Part shown: positions 16,434-26,400 of the stretch, one piece after another
How positions within the stretch are numbered: position 1 is the stretch's first letter
Layout: every line of letters begins with the position of its first letter
Origin: JBMTVN01 sp046047235
GTDB lineage: Bacteria; Verrucomicrobiota; Verrucomicrobiia; Limisphaerales; JAHDYP01
NCBI GenBank assembly: GCA_046047235.1
Contig: JBJOII010000021.1
Location: 1 to 46,273 of the forward strand
Reading direction: 5' to 3'
Length of the DNA: 46,273 nucleotides
Notes under the pieces: generated by a model
The model's input: only the letters and a program-made list of their open reading frames with translations
What the model was told of the DNA's origin: nothing
Database searches by the model: none
Program-made: the position numbers and the translations under genes

Positions 16434-17045
16434 ATGAGGATTCACGCATTGCCGGGTCTGGGGGCGGATCACCGTCTGTTTCCCGATTGTTGGAACCGGT
16501 TGCCCGGCTTCATTGCCCACGACTGGCCGCGATGGGGGGGCGAGCAGTCGCTGGAGGACATGGCCGAGCGGGTTGCACGTGAGTTTGGGATCATGGACGG
16601 TGACGTGATGGTAGGAGCTTCACTTGGAGGCATGGTGGCCTGCGAGGTGGCAAGAATCCGGCGGATCACGAGTGTGTATCTGGTGGGTAGTGCGGTGCAT
16701 CCCGATGAAGTCTCGCGGCTGCTGAAGTGGGTGCATCCATTGATTGACCACATGCCGCTACAAGGGATCCGCGCACTGGCGGGCTGCGTCCCGTTGTTGG
16801 TGCTGCAAATGTATGCGCGGAATGAGCCGGCTTTTTTACGGTCCATGTCGAAGGCAGTTTTCCGCTGGAGTGGGGCTGCATCCATCTGTTGCAGGGTCGT
16901 GCGGATTCACGGTTACCTTGACCCGATCATTCCGCGGCATCGAGGCACGGCCTTGAAAGCGGGTATGGGGCATCTGGTTTCCCTGCGTGCGGCGGAGAAG
17001 TGTGTTGAGTTCATTGAGCGGGACCTGGGGGGGGGAGGGTGTTAG
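16434..17045 (+). CDS. Small alpha/beta hydrolase
   Basis: Protein of 203 residues starting MRIHALPGLGADHRLF, the usual first strand and oxyanion loop of alpha/beta hydrolases. The nucleophile elbow is GASLGGMVA (Ser63). A late Asp occurs in HGYLDPIIP and the catalytic His in MGHLVS. No cap domain is obvious and there is no signal peptide. The ATG at 16434 is 23 bp after the DUF6498 gene, so co-transcription is likely. Probably an esterase or acyl hydrolase; substrate unknown. Confidence 0.8.
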   Translation: MRIHALPGLGADHRLFPDCWNRLPGFIAHDWPRWGGEQSLEDMAERVAREFGIMDGDVMVGASLGGMVACEVARIRRITSVYLVGSAVHPDEVSRLLKWVHPLIDHMPLQGIRALAGCVPLLVLQMYARNEPAFLRSMSKAVFRWSGAASICCRVVRIHGYLDPIIPRHRGTALKAGMGHLVSLRAAEKCVEFIERDLGGGGC

Positions 17046-17266
17046 ATCGGTTTCAGTATTCCTGTGACCGCTTTGTCAACCGCATGGAACCTGGTTGGTG
17101 TCAGGCTACATCCATAGGGGCTCAGTTCTTCCTGCTTCACCTGCCTTGATCGGGGTCCATTGGCCAGACTCCTCCGGCTGCGCCATTTCTTCAACTGCTC
17201 CAACCCGGCCTGGTGTTGGACATGCGGGCTGGACACTGGGCTGTACCTTCAGCATTTTTCGCCGGC

Positions 17267-18190
17267 ATGCGATTTGTGATGATGCTTTTGGGGGTGGCAG
17301 TTTTGTTTTCGTCCTGTGCGGAGAGGGAGGTGGATTCAACCGGGGAACTCGCGAGGGTTGGGAGGCGCGTGGTGACGAGGGAAGATTTCCGTTATTGGTG
17401 GCGCTTGGCGGATCTGCCAGACACGTTGGAGAATCGTGAACGGGTGCTCGAGCAAATCATGGGTCGCTTGCTGTACGTTGAGGCAGCGTATGATGACGGA
17501 CTGGACGAGGAACCCGAGGTTAAGCTGGCCATTGAGAACATCCTGAGTGCGCGTGTGCGGCAGGTGCAGCTTGAGCCCCTGCTGAGTGGAGTTGGGCCGG
17601 ATGAAAGCCAAATCCAGGAGTATTATCAGGCCCATCGGGAGGAACAATTCCGTGTTCCGGAGCGAATCCACGCGGCGGTTCTCTGGTTTGACACACGGGG
17701 GCAGGCCCCGTTGGAAGAGCGGTATCGGGTACGCTTGGAGGGTTTGCGCGAAGGTTGGGAGGGGGATCCTGCCTCGCTCCCGGCAATTCAGGAAGGGTTT
17801 GGCGCTGCGGCGATCCGAAACTCTGAGCACCGGGCCTCGATCTACCGTGGCGGGGATGTGGGCTGGTTGCAGGCGAGTTCTGGTGGTGTGGCACTGGATG
17901 CCTGGCGTCAGCGAGTTTTCACCATTGCCTCAGGTTTGCTCGAGCCGGGTGACCTGAGTCAGGTCACGGTTGAGCCGGAGGGAGTGTTTCTGGTTCGTCT
18001 GATGGGGCGTCAACCTGAACGATTTCGGAATCTTGATGAAGTGAAACCAGAAATCCACCAGCGTTTGGCTGCTCAAATGAGGGAAGATCGACGAGGCGAA
18101 TTTGAGCGGGAGCTCAGGGAGAAGTTTGGGGCTCAGTCCTTCCCTGAGGTCTTGCGTGAGCTGAGCTTGACACCGCCGGAGGCAGAGTAG
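17267..18190 (+). CDS. SurA/PrsA-like peptidyl-prolyl isomerase lipoprotein
   Basis: Protein of 307 residues. The N-terminus is a lipoprotein signal ending LFSSC (Cys17). An alpha-helical SurA_N-type region follows (ENRERVLEQIMGRLLYVEAAYDDGLDEEPEVKLA), then a parvulin-like core from about residue 130 (QFRVPERIHAAVLWF; GGDVGWLQ; LEPGDLSQVTVEPEGVFLVRLMGR) and a C-terminal helical tail. It probably folds or escorts exported proteins in the periplasm, which fits the very large exported proteins encoded 3-16 kb downstream, though that link is inference. The ATG at 17267 gives the compact lipoprotein signal; the frame is open back to 17213. Confidence 0.8.
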   Translation: MRFVMMLLGVAVLFSSCAEREVDSTGELARVGRRVVTREDFRYWWRLADLPDTLENRERVLEQIMGRLLYVEAAYDDGLDEEPEVKLAIENILSARVRQVQLEPLLSGVGPDESQIQEYYQAHREEQFRVPERIHAAVLWFDTRGQAPLEERYRVRLEGLREGWEGDPASLPAIQEGFGAAAIRNSEHRASIYRGGDVGWLQASSGGVALDAWRQRVFTIASGLLEPGDLSQVTVEPEGVFLVRLMGRQPERFRNLDEVKPEIHQRLAAQMREDRRGEFERELREKFGAQSFPEVLRELSLTPPEAE

Positions 18191-18343
18191 AGCGGGGAGT
18201 GCATGGCTCGAGCTAGGGGTTATTTCTGCTGTGCGGAGGGTTAAGGGGGGAATGGTCGTCGTAGGGCAGCTTACGGTTCTTTTCATTTGCAGGCGACTCC
18301 GGAGGCGGCGATAACCCTGAATCTACTGTAGCGAATTTGTGTT

Positions 18344-20353
18344 GTGGTTTGTGGAGTACAGCAATCTGGTGTAGCGAGGTCTGATTCAGGCCGTTGGGCG
18401 GGTTGTCGGGGGGAGACAAGCACCGGCTTTGGTCCTTTGGGTGTGGGACCAGGATGTTGGCGTTGGTTTCTGCTGAGCCTGAGCTTCTTGGCTGGCTGGT
18501 TCTTGATGGGCCTGACAGGAGGACTTCTCGCGGCCGACAAAGTCGTTGTGGATGAGCAGACTCGGGTTGTGCGGCTGTTACCCCATTTGAGTTATCTCCG
18601 TGACAACACGGGGGACATGGACCTTGAGGCTGTGAGGGGTGAATGGCCCGCGGGGTGGAAGGCTTTGCAGGAGCACAAACACATTTCATTTGGCTTCACG
18701 GTGGATGCCGTTTGGTCACGGTTTGTGGTAAGTAACGCTTCTGAAGAGGACCTTCTCTTTTATCTGGCTCTACGAACTGCGCGAATGGATGAGGTTGACG
18801 GGTATTTTGTGCGTGAGACAGCTGAAGTTGAGCATTTTGTATCGGGCAATTCGCGGGAAGCGTCAGCGTCGAAGATAGACTACAAGCATCCTGTATTTCC
18901 TTTGCACATAAGCGCAGGCGAGCAGGTGGAGTGTTATATGCGGGTGCATTCGGGAACGCAGGTCCGTTTGCCGCTGGAGCTGTGGGATGTGGGGGCTTTC
19001 GCCGGGGAGCAATTGCGGGATGAGGTGTTTTTTGCCGGGTTCTTTGGTTACCTGACTGCCTTGGTGATGGTGGGCTTTATATTTGCTGGTTTCACGGGAG
19101 ATCGCGGCTATGCGATCTATTCCTTTGGCGTGCTGGGTGTTTTTGTCGTGCTGTTCATCCTGAGCGGGTATTACTCGTGGTTTGGGTTTCCTTGGCGTGC
19201 GCTCATGGTGAAGACCGGGTTGATTTGGGTGACCGAGTTTGCCCTTTTCATGAAGCTGGTCTTTGTGCGTTACCTGCTGGACATGAGCCGGACGATGCCA
19301 CGGTTGGAGCGTTGGGTTCGGGGTGGGATGTGGTTGTGTGGTGTTGTTGGGTTTGCTCAGGTCTTTGTTCCGTATCGGTTTGGGTATCCCTATTTTGCGG
19401 TGCAAGTGATTCTGGTGGGGCTTGGCTTGATGGGGATTTCGTTTGTGGCATGGCGGAGGGGGCATCAGGGTGCGCGATTTTATTTTCTGGCCTGGCTGGT
19501 GTGTTGGTTTGGGTTCATAGCGGTGGAGATACTTTGGCTTGCGCTAATTCCGATGCCGCATTTGCCTGTGGTCTACATTCTTGTGCTGACCTCGATTAGT
19601 GTGACGTTGTTCTTGGTGGCAATGGCGGATCGTGTTTGGAGCATTCGACGTCAGGCCAGGGAATCGGAGCGGCAGGTGTTGGAGTTGGAGCGACAGGCGG
19701 GCCGGGAGTTGCGGCGGAAGATGCATGAGGAGCAGCTTTTGATTCGTGATTTGCACGATGGCATAGGGGGGTTGACGGCGAACGTGGCGATATTGGCGGA
19801 GGTTGGTCGGAGGGAGGCAGAAACCGAGCGGGACGAGAGGCGGTTTGAGCGCATTTCACAGCTTGCATCGGAGGGTGGGGCAGAGGTGCATTCCTTGATG
19901 AACAGCATTGAGGCCAGGGAGATGACGTGGGCGGACTTGTTTGATGAATGTCGTGACTATGGTCGCAAAGTGCTGGGTTTTCACGGTATCAGGTTCTCCT
20001 TTGAAGAACGGGGCTATTGCGGGCAGCCGGATCCGGGTGTGTTCCCCGGGTTGTCGTTATTGAGAGTCGTGCGGGAGGCGATGACCAATATTGTGAAGCA
20101 CGCGGGGTGTAGTGAAGTGGTCGCGACAGCTGAATTTACGACAGGGAAGTTGCTTTTCTCCCTTCAGGATAACGGATGCGGGCTGCCTGAGCGCGTTGAG
20201 AAGGGACGGGGGCTTGGCAACATGCGGTCGCGTATAGTGGAGATGGGGGGGTGCATGTCCTGGAATAATGAGGGAGGTTTGAGACTGACATTCGAAGTGC
20301 CTCTCCCCGTAGCGATCGTGGACGGAGAGGGGGACCTCGGGGATGCAGACTGA
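18344..20353 (+). CDS. 7TMR-DISM sensor histidine kinase (NarX/DesK-type transmitter)
   Basis: Up to 669 residues. After a signal-like helix (about 42-64), a periplasmic 7TMR-DISM extracellular-type domain spans about 65-220. Seven TM helices follow (about 230-435), then a coiled-coil linker (RQARESERQVLELERQAG). The HisKA_3 phospho-acceptor is His471 in RDLHDGIGGL. The ATPase domain has VVREAMTNIVKHAG, LQDNGCGLP and GRGLGNMRSRI. DISM receptors sense ligands, often carbohydrates, at the cell surface. The GTG at 18344 is the longest start; TTG 18437 or GTG 18443 would place the signal helix nearer the N-terminus and are also likely. The cognate regulator is the next gene. Confidence 0.88.
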   Translation: MVCGVQQSGVARSDSGRWAGCRGETSTGFGPLGVGPGCWRWFLLSLSFLAGWFLMGLTGGLLAADKVVVDEQTRVVRLLPHLSYLRDNTGDMDLEAVRGEWPAGWKALQEHKHISFGFTVDAVWSRFVVSNASEEDLLFYLALRTARMDEVDGYFVRETAEVEHFVSGNSREASASKIDYKHPVFPLHISAGEQVECYMRVHSGTQVRLPLELWDVGAFAGEQLRDEVFFAGFFGYLTALVMVGFIFAGFTGDRGYAIYSFGVLGVFVVLFILSGYYSWFGFPWRALMVKTGLIWVTEFALFMKLVFVRYLLDMSRTMPRLERWVRGGMWLCGVVGFAQVFVPYRFGYPYFAVQVILVGLGLMGISFVAWRRGHQGARFYFLAWLVCWFGFIAVEILWLALIPMPHLPVVYILVLTSISVTLFLVAMADRVWSIRRQARESERQVLELERQAGRELRRKMHEEQLLIRDLHDGIGGLTANVAILAEVGRREAETERDERRFERISQLASEGGAEVHSLMNSIEAREMTWADLFDECRDYGRKVLGFHGIRFSFEERGYCGQPDPGVFPGLSLLRVVREAMTNIVKHAGCSEVVATAEFTTGKLLFSLQDNGCGLPERVEKGRGLGNMRSRIVEMGGCMSWNNEGGLRLTFEVPLPVAIVDGEGDLGDAD

Positions 20354-20417
20354 GGGTGTGCTGCGGGTTAAGGCTCCCGGTAGAGCAGAAACGGTCCACC
20401 AGGTCGGGGGAGCATTG

Positions 20418-20471
20418 CCCCGATATTCACCCATTTAGGGTATTGGGCGGTGAGCCATGAACCAGTAAAGT
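20418..20471 (+). promoter_or_regulatory. Shared palindromic regulator site plus -10-like box before the response regulator
   Basis: CCCCGATATTCACCC (20418-20432), five bases, then GGGTAT (20438-20443). The core is the palindrome ACCC-N5-GGGT. After 22 bp there is TAAAGT (20466-20471), usable as a -10. The same arrangement occurs before the exported operon at 21247-21301, with 22 of 26 bases identical. The positions fit an activator-dependent promoter reading into the regulator gene at 20494. Confidence 0.6.
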
Positions 20472-20493
20472 GCCCCACCAAAGGGAATGACCG

Positions 20494-21120
20494 ATGCGGA
20501 TTGTTATAGTTGAAGACAATACGGAGCTATTGGGGAACTTGCGGTTGCTGCTGGGCGGTGAGCCGGAATTCGTCGTATTGGGTGCATTCCCTTCAGCTGA
20601 GGCGGCGATAGAAGGCGCATTGTGGAGCGAGTGCGATGTGCTGCTGCTGGATATTGATCTTCCGGGTTTATCCGGAGTGGATCTGATCCAGATGATTCAC
20701 CCTCACCATCCTCACTTGCAGATTCTGGTTCACACGATTTCCGAGAGTCGTACCACCGTGTTCTCCGCGCTCAAGGCGGGTGCCATGGGATACCTGCTGA
20801 AGGGGAGTTCGCCGAGGGAGTTGATTGAGTCGCTGCGGACTTTGCATCTTGGGGGTGCCCCCATGACCCCGAAGATCGCGCGCAGGGTTATCCTCGAGTT
20901 GCAGGGGAGGCAGGTTGAAGGGGGTGATACGGGGCTCTCGCGGAGGGAGATCGAGATTTTGCAGGGCATATCCCTGGGCAAGAGTTACAAGGAGTTGGCA
21001 CAGCACCTGGGCCTGAGTCCGCATACCATTCACACCCATGTGAAGCGGGTTTACGAGAAGCTTCAGGCCAGGAACCGCGGTGAGGCCATGCAAAAGGCCC
21101 GCGCCTTGGGAGTCATCTAA
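20494..21120 (+). CDS. NarL/LuxR-family response regulator
   Basis: Protein of 208 residues. The receiver domain (1-120) has the acidic pair Glu7/Asp8 in VEDNT, phospho-acceptor Asp53 in LLLDIDLPG, and the conserved Lys in YLLKGSS. The LuxR-type helix-turn-helix (about 140-208) reads LSRREIEILQGISLGKSYKELAQHLGLSPHTIHTHVKRVYEKL. It is paired with the 7TMR-DISM kinase upstream. A palindromic site precedes this gene and recurs before the exported protein operon, so the likely targets are its own promoter and the giant-protein genes. NarL-type regulators bind such inverted repeats as dimers. Confidence 0.92.
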   Translation: MRIVIVEDNTELLGNLRLLLGGEPEFVVLGAFPSAEAAIEGALWSECDVLLLDIDLPGLSGVDLIQMIHPHHPHLQILVHTISESRTTVFSALKAGAMGYLLKGSSPRELIESLRTLHLGGAPMTPKIARRVILELQGRQVEGGDTGLSRREIEILQGISLGKSYKELAQHLGLSPHTIHTHVKRVYEKLQARNRGEAMQKARALGVI

Positions 21121-21441
21121 TCGTCCGAGGGGGTGCGATCGGCCGCGACTTCCGGGCTCAGCCGTTCTAGCGGCCGGGGTGAGCACAGTGATCAGGCTAC
21201 GACAGATGGCTGATTCCAGACCCGGTTTAACCGGCGTCAACGACTACCCCGATTTTCACCCGCTTCGGGTATACCGTCCCTGCGGTGACGTCTGCTACGC
21301 TGATAAGTGAATCTACAGTGATGTTTTGATCTGTTTGCTCGTAAGATGAACCGAGAAGGTAGGCTTTCAGGAGTATGGGAGCGAGGTGAGGCATGCGAGT
21401 GTGAACGGATTGGGCAGTTGCTGTGATGAGCTACCCATCCC
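21121..21441. other. Intergenic region upstream of the exported-protein operon
   Basis: 321 bp containing the shared palindromic promoter element (listed separately) and a leader of roughly 130 bp before the ATG at 21442. No open frame of note. Confidence 0.5.
21247..21301 (+). promoter_or_regulatory. Shared palindromic regulator site plus -10-like box before the giant-protein operon
   Basis: CCCCGATTTTCACCC (21247-21261), five bases, then GGGTAT (21267-21272), then 23 bp and TACGCT (21296-21301) as a -10-like box. It is the second copy of the element before the response regulator gene. The four mismatches are one in the left half and three in the 5-base spacer, so the palindrome itself is fully kept, as expected of a binding site under selection. 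Confidence 0.6.
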
Positions 21442-23475
21442 ATGACATCTGATTTGATTTGTATGCTGACAGGTCCGCTGGCGCGGACATGCAGGATGCT
21501 GAGCTTCTTCTTTTTGAGTTTGCTACCCCGGAGGGTAGGTGTTTTGGCAGCGGTGTCAGCAGGCTTAAGTGTCTGTGGCCATGCAGCCGAATGGACACAG
21601 ACGATCCAGCTGGATTACGGCTGGAACAGTTTGTGGCTTGAGGTGTCTCCCCGGGGTGCGGACGGCAAAGCGTTGACCGCTGAGGAGCTCTTCGTGTCGA
21701 CGGATTTCATCGTCGACAAAGTGGCGCGTTTGGGGGGCTCCGTTGGCTTCAGTGAGTATGTGGACGATCCGGGGGCGTCCTTTGATCCGACTGGCGGCTG
21801 GGTGATCTGGGCCCGGAATTCCGTGAGCGGGGAGAACCCTGTTGTGCGGATGCGGGCTCATCAGGCGTACATGGTTCACGTGACTCCCAGCTCGGGAACA
21901 GCTGTGGATGGTTCTCCTGCGGGGTCCATGTTGGTCACTGGCCGGGTGGAGTTCAGTGTGCCGGAGATTCGCCGGGGATCTTACAACATGTTGGGTTTTG
22001 GAGTCACGGGGGCGCCTTCATTTGAGTCCCTGCTTGCGGGGTCGGGGATGGCCATTGTGACGACAGGGGACACGCCTTCGGTTCTAAGGCTTGATTCAAC
22101 GACTGGAGGTTGGATTCCGGTCAATGCGACTGATCCCGTTGAATCAGGGCGTGCGTATTGGTTTCTCATACCTTCGCGATTGGACGGCAGCCTTGAGCTG
22201 GGGCCTGTTGCTTCGTCGTTTTCGGGTCGGGCGCTGGGCACACTGGACCTGGGGTCAGGCGTAAGCAACCTCAAGTTGATCACGGTTCCAGGCAGTGATC
22301 CTGCAGAGGCGCTCGAGGCGCAGACGGTGGAGCTCAGCTTCTCCAACTTGCAGCCTGCGGGTGGTCCGGGCAGCACCTTGCGGATTGACCTGTTAAGTCC
22401 TTCAGTGGGGGACTCGGATTACTCCGATCTGGAGATCTTTCCGGTTGCGCCCAGTCTGGATTCATTGCACTGGGAGGTGGTGGAGCAAGGTGTCGCCGGG
22501 GTGCTCAGCGAAAGCACCGTCACGGCGCGCGGCAGCAAGACCTTTACCTTTGGTGTCAAGCGGAACTGGGACACTGGGGCACGGGATCGAGAGCACCTGT
22601 ATCGCATCGAAGCACAGCTGGATGGTGGTGGCATTTACCAGTATTTGCCGGTGCGGGCGAGCAATCCGGACTTGTTTGGTGCGGGGGCAGGAGAAACTCC
22701 AGATGCTGCGGCAAGCGTGGGGTTGTGGGCGGGTAATGTGGTGCTGGAGGAAGTGACGACCCTGGCGGACGCGGGGTTGCCAGTGGAGGAGGCGACGTCG
22801 GAGGCGAAGCTGCGTATCCTGCTGCATGTTGACGCGTCGGGGCAGGTCAGCTTGTTGAGCAGAGTGATGCTCATGTCCGAGAAAGTTGCGGATGAGTCGC
22901 TTGTGCCGCAGCAGGTCCTGGTGGTGAACGAGGATTTGATTCCCTTTTTCGAGGGGGTTCAGGAGCGGGGCGGCAAGAGCGTCGGGTTACGTTTGGAGAC
23001 CGTGGCTTTTGCGATGCCGCGCGATTTGCGGGCCGCGAGCCAGAGTCAGTCCCTACTCACTGCTATTGGTGCCACCATTGGGAAGACTGCGGCGGAGGTC
23101 ACGGATGCGGACGTGGAGAGTTACTTTGATCTTTCGAACCGTCAGGATCGACCTCCGGATCTGCCGGAAACCTACTATTACACCTGGCCGCTGCAGGGCG
23201 CGTTGGATGAGGGCCAGAGCCTGGTTTCAGCCAATCCGCTTACCATGGATGCATTTCACCAGAGGAATCCGTATCGCCATGCCTATCATCCACAGCTTGG
23301 CGCTGGATATGCAGTGAGTCGCTCCATCCAGATTCATTTCGAGGAGAGGCCCCGCCCGGGTGTCTGCGTCGGGGAATACCAGGAGACCGTTTCTGGCCTG
23401 ACAAAATTCGATCTCGTGACTCGTGGCAGGATTGTCCTGAACCGGGTGAACCAGATCAGTTCCTTGCAGCAGTAG
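21442..23475 (+). CDS. Exported beta-rich protein of unknown function, giant-protein operon
   Basis: Protein of 677 residues with a signal peptide (hydrophobic stretch about 18-48, cleavage near CGHAAE). The mature protein starts WTQTIQLDYGWNSLWLEVSP. Beta-rich throughout, with no TM segment after the signal. A notable stretch near 430-480 reads SVGLWAGNVVLEEVTTL and then LRILLHVDASGQVSLL. Near the end is YYYTWPLQGALDEGQSL followed by NPLTMDAFHQRNPYRH. I recognise no named domain. The next start (3500 residues) is 8 bp after its stop, so the two are co-transcribed. Alternative ATG at 21463. It may be a surface partner or assembly factor for the giant protein. Confidence 0.75.
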   Translation: MTSDLICMLTGPLARTCRMLSFFFLSLLPRRVGVLAAVSAGLSVCGHAAEWTQTIQLDYGWNSLWLEVSPRGADGKALTAEELFVSTDFIVDKVARLGGSVGFSEYVDDPGASFDPTGGWVIWARNSVSGENPVVRMRAHQAYMVHVTPSSGTAVDGSPAGSMLVTGRVEFSVPEIRRGSYNMLGFGVTGAPSFESLLAGSGMAIVTTGDTPSVLRLDSTTGGWIPVNATDPVESGRAYWFLIPSRLDGSLELGPVASSFSGRALGTLDLGSGVSNLKLITVPGSDPAEALEAQTVELSFSNLQPAGGPGSTLRIDLLSPSVGDSDYSDLEIFPVAPSLDSLHWEVVEQGVAGVLSESTVTARGSKTFTFGVKRNWDTGARDREHLYRIEAQLDGGGIYQYLPVRASNPDLFGAGAGETPDAAASVGLWAGNVVLEEVTTLADAGLPVEEATSEAKLRILLHVDASGQVSLLSRVMLMSEKVADESLVPQQVLVVNEDLIPFFEGVQERGGKSVGLRLETVAFAMPRDLRAASQSQSLLTAIGATIGKTAAEVTDADVESYFDLSNRQDRPPDLPETYYYTWPLQGALDEGQSLVSANPLTMDAFHQRNPYRHAYHPQLGAGYAVSRSIQIHFEERPRPGVCVGEYQETVSGLTKFDLVTRGRIVLNRVNQISSLQQ

Positions 23476-23483
23476 TTTCTGAC

Positions 23484-26400
23484 ATGAAGACGTATTCACT
23501 TTTCTCCAGGAGCTGGAGCATGGCGCGGTCGGGTGTTTTGCTGGCGGCGGGCGCCTGCATGCTTGGGTTGGTTGGGGCATCACTGCAGGCCCAGACCACC
23601 CAGCTGAGCTATCGGTTTGACAGCCTTCCGGAGCCGCCAAACACGCTTCTCTATGACAATGCGACGATTACCGGCGGGTATCTGCGCCTGACGGCGGCGC
23701 AGGGTGGCCAGATCGGGACGTTCATTGTGGATTCCCTCCCCAAGGAGCGGCGATTGGCATCGGTGAAGATCGGGTTTCTGCTGCGTATCAACCAAGGAGG
23801 CTCCTCAGTGCCGGCGGACGGATTTAGCGTCAATTTCGGGCCGCAGTTGCTGCAGGGGTCTGTGGGGGAGGATGGGGTGGACCAGGGTTTAGCGGTCACC
23901 TTTGACCTGTATGACAATGGTGGGACCGATTCTGCGCCGGCTATTGAGGTGAAGTGGGACGGCCAGGTAATCGATGGTGTATCGATGACGGGCGGCAATC
24001 GGAATCGGGGGTATTTTTGGCCTCTCACGACTGCGAATCCGTCTTCGATAGTGAATGGCACGAGCTTTATTCCCGTGCAGGTCTGGATCAAGGACGAGGG
24101 CACGGTGACGGTTTCTTGGAATAATCAGGTGGTGCTGGATTCTGTTCCGGTCCCTTACGAGGCTTCGAAGGGTTGGCGTCTGGCCTTTGGCGCCCGGACG
24201 GGAGGTTTCTACAGCGAGCAGTCGATTGACAATCTGGAAATCGAGACTACGGACGTGGTGCAGGTTACCGTGAACAGTGAGTATGGGCAGGACCTGGTTT
24301 CTCCTCCGCCTGGTATGAACACCTACACGGCGAACAAGCTCCAGCAGTTCCATTTTCCCGACTACATTTACATGGATCGGTATGGCAACGAGCTCCAGCC
24401 GACTCCAGAGAACATCCAGAACCGGGCATTTTCCCGGGCCCGATTGACGGGTTCTACCGTTACCGGTGTCTCCAACCGGTCAGGAGATGGAAACGAGTTC
24501 CAGGCCACCTTGGCTGAGGACACGACGGTGGATTTGACCTGGGCGGTCGAGCATCTCGGTGCGGTTTATACGGGTACGGAGAACATTCAGGGCCTGAGTG
24601 AGAACGATGTGACCCCACCCGAGTATGTTTCCACGCTGGGGGTGAACTTCTATGGGCAGGGTGCTGCGCAGGGGGAGAACTTCCGGTCCGTGGTCAACGC
24701 GGTCATTTCTGACGCCAACGCTCTAATTCCCATTCGCTTTGCGTCGTCGGGTTTGGTAGTCGAGAACTCTCCGGGATCATCAGATCGCTTTGTGGAGTTG
24801 TCTGGCCAGGGTGAGTATTTTCGCAGTGAGGCCGCTGGCTCCGACCGGCTGGGAATTGGTGGGACTTCCTTCACCGTGGATTTCTGGGCGAGGCGAAATG
24901 CCGTGGCGAGTGCCTCACCTCAGGCTGTCCTGACGGTGGGGGATGTTGCCGGCGCTGCTGTGTCCGGGCAGCAGTTCCTTGTGGGATTCTCTGCTGCTGG
25001 TGGATTGTTTCTGGGAGATTCGGCCTGGCCTGAAACTCAGACAGTTCCGGCTGCCATGACCGACAACGGTTACTGGCATCACTGGACGATTGTGAACGAT
25101 TTGGGTGGCGGGGAGGTGCGCTATTTCCGGGATGGCGAGCTGGTTTTCTTGAGTGCGGACACCGTGAACTACGGTGGTAACGATGCGTTGACCGTTGGGG
25201 CCGGGTTTCAGGGCGGGGTGGCGCAGGGTGCTTATGGTGGTGGCTTAAACAACCTGCGGATCTGGCCCGGAGCCCTGGAGGTATCACAGATACAGTCACT
25301 GCCGGGCCTGTCCTTGGCCAGTGGTTCCGCCGGGCTTGAAGTTGGCGCGGGTGCGTCGGTGGAGCCGGTTCTGGAAGTGACCTTTGACGGTGTGCAGACC
25401 GAGGGCGGGGGTGGTTTGTTGACCACGATCATGAGGTTCGAGCGTGATGTGGCCTATGCGACTGCCGTGACCGCGCCGCTTGATTCGGACGGAGACAGCT
25501 TTCCGGATGCAGTTGAAGCCGCAAACGGCAGCAACGCCGCTGATCCACTGAGCATTCCCTCAGGTGGGGCGCTTTGGGTGTCCACCCATCTTTTTACTGG
25601 AGGGGACGAGGGGGAGGGGTTGGATCTCGAAGGGCACTTCCCGTATGCGATTAATTTCGGGAACGCGGTAGTCGGTCGTATCCGTGATGCGGCTTTCCGG
25701 AGTTTCAACTATCCGGGCGTGACGATGAACCTCCCGAACAGTGCCGAAGGCTGGAATGCGCCCAACCTCGGTAACAGCGTCAGCGATCTGGCCCTGAACA
25801 AGGTCATTAGTTCTATACGTTGGTATCCGTCCAGCTCGAGCAGTTCGGCTGGTTCGGTCACCCTTTCGGGTTTGAACTCCAGCAGTGTCTATAAACTCCA
25901 GCTGCTATTTCAGGAAGCTTGCTGCGATCGCGGGTTTGATGTGCGGGTGAATGGGACCACCCTATGGAAGAACTTCAATCCCGGTGTTCAGCAGGGAGGG
26001 ATTGGTGTCAAAGATGCCGGGGTGGTGTTGTGCTGCGAGCTGACCGTTCCGGGAAGCACTTTGGAGGTGGTGTTGGATGGAGCCCCCACCTCGTTTTCCG
26101 ACAAAAGCCCGATTTTGTGCGGGCTGACGCTTGAGGAGATACCGGCCGTACTGCATGAGCGGTTAGCGAATTCTGTTCCTGTGAGCTATGAGATTACGCC
26201 CCAGGTAGGAGTTCCCGCGTCTTTGACTGCCGGAGGGGTGGATCCGAATTTCTTTGCACTCGTCGAGGAGGGCGACCTGCTGATTCCCGAGGGCATGGAT
26301 GGGGATTACACGTTTTACCTGACATCAGACGACGGCAGCTCGTTGGAGATTGATGGGGAACTCCTGATCCTGAACGATGGACTCCATGGGGATGTTACCC

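Noticed and set aside
18344..23475. Polysaccharide utilisation locus with SusC/SusD
   Set aside because: The kinase is of a type often tied to carbohydrates, but no TonB-dependent receptor, SusD-like protein or clustered glycosidases are adjacent.
25840..25880. Run of Ser codons in the giant gene as a possible tandem repeat
   Set aside because: Only a short stretch of mixed Ser codons; no nucleotide-level tandem unit.
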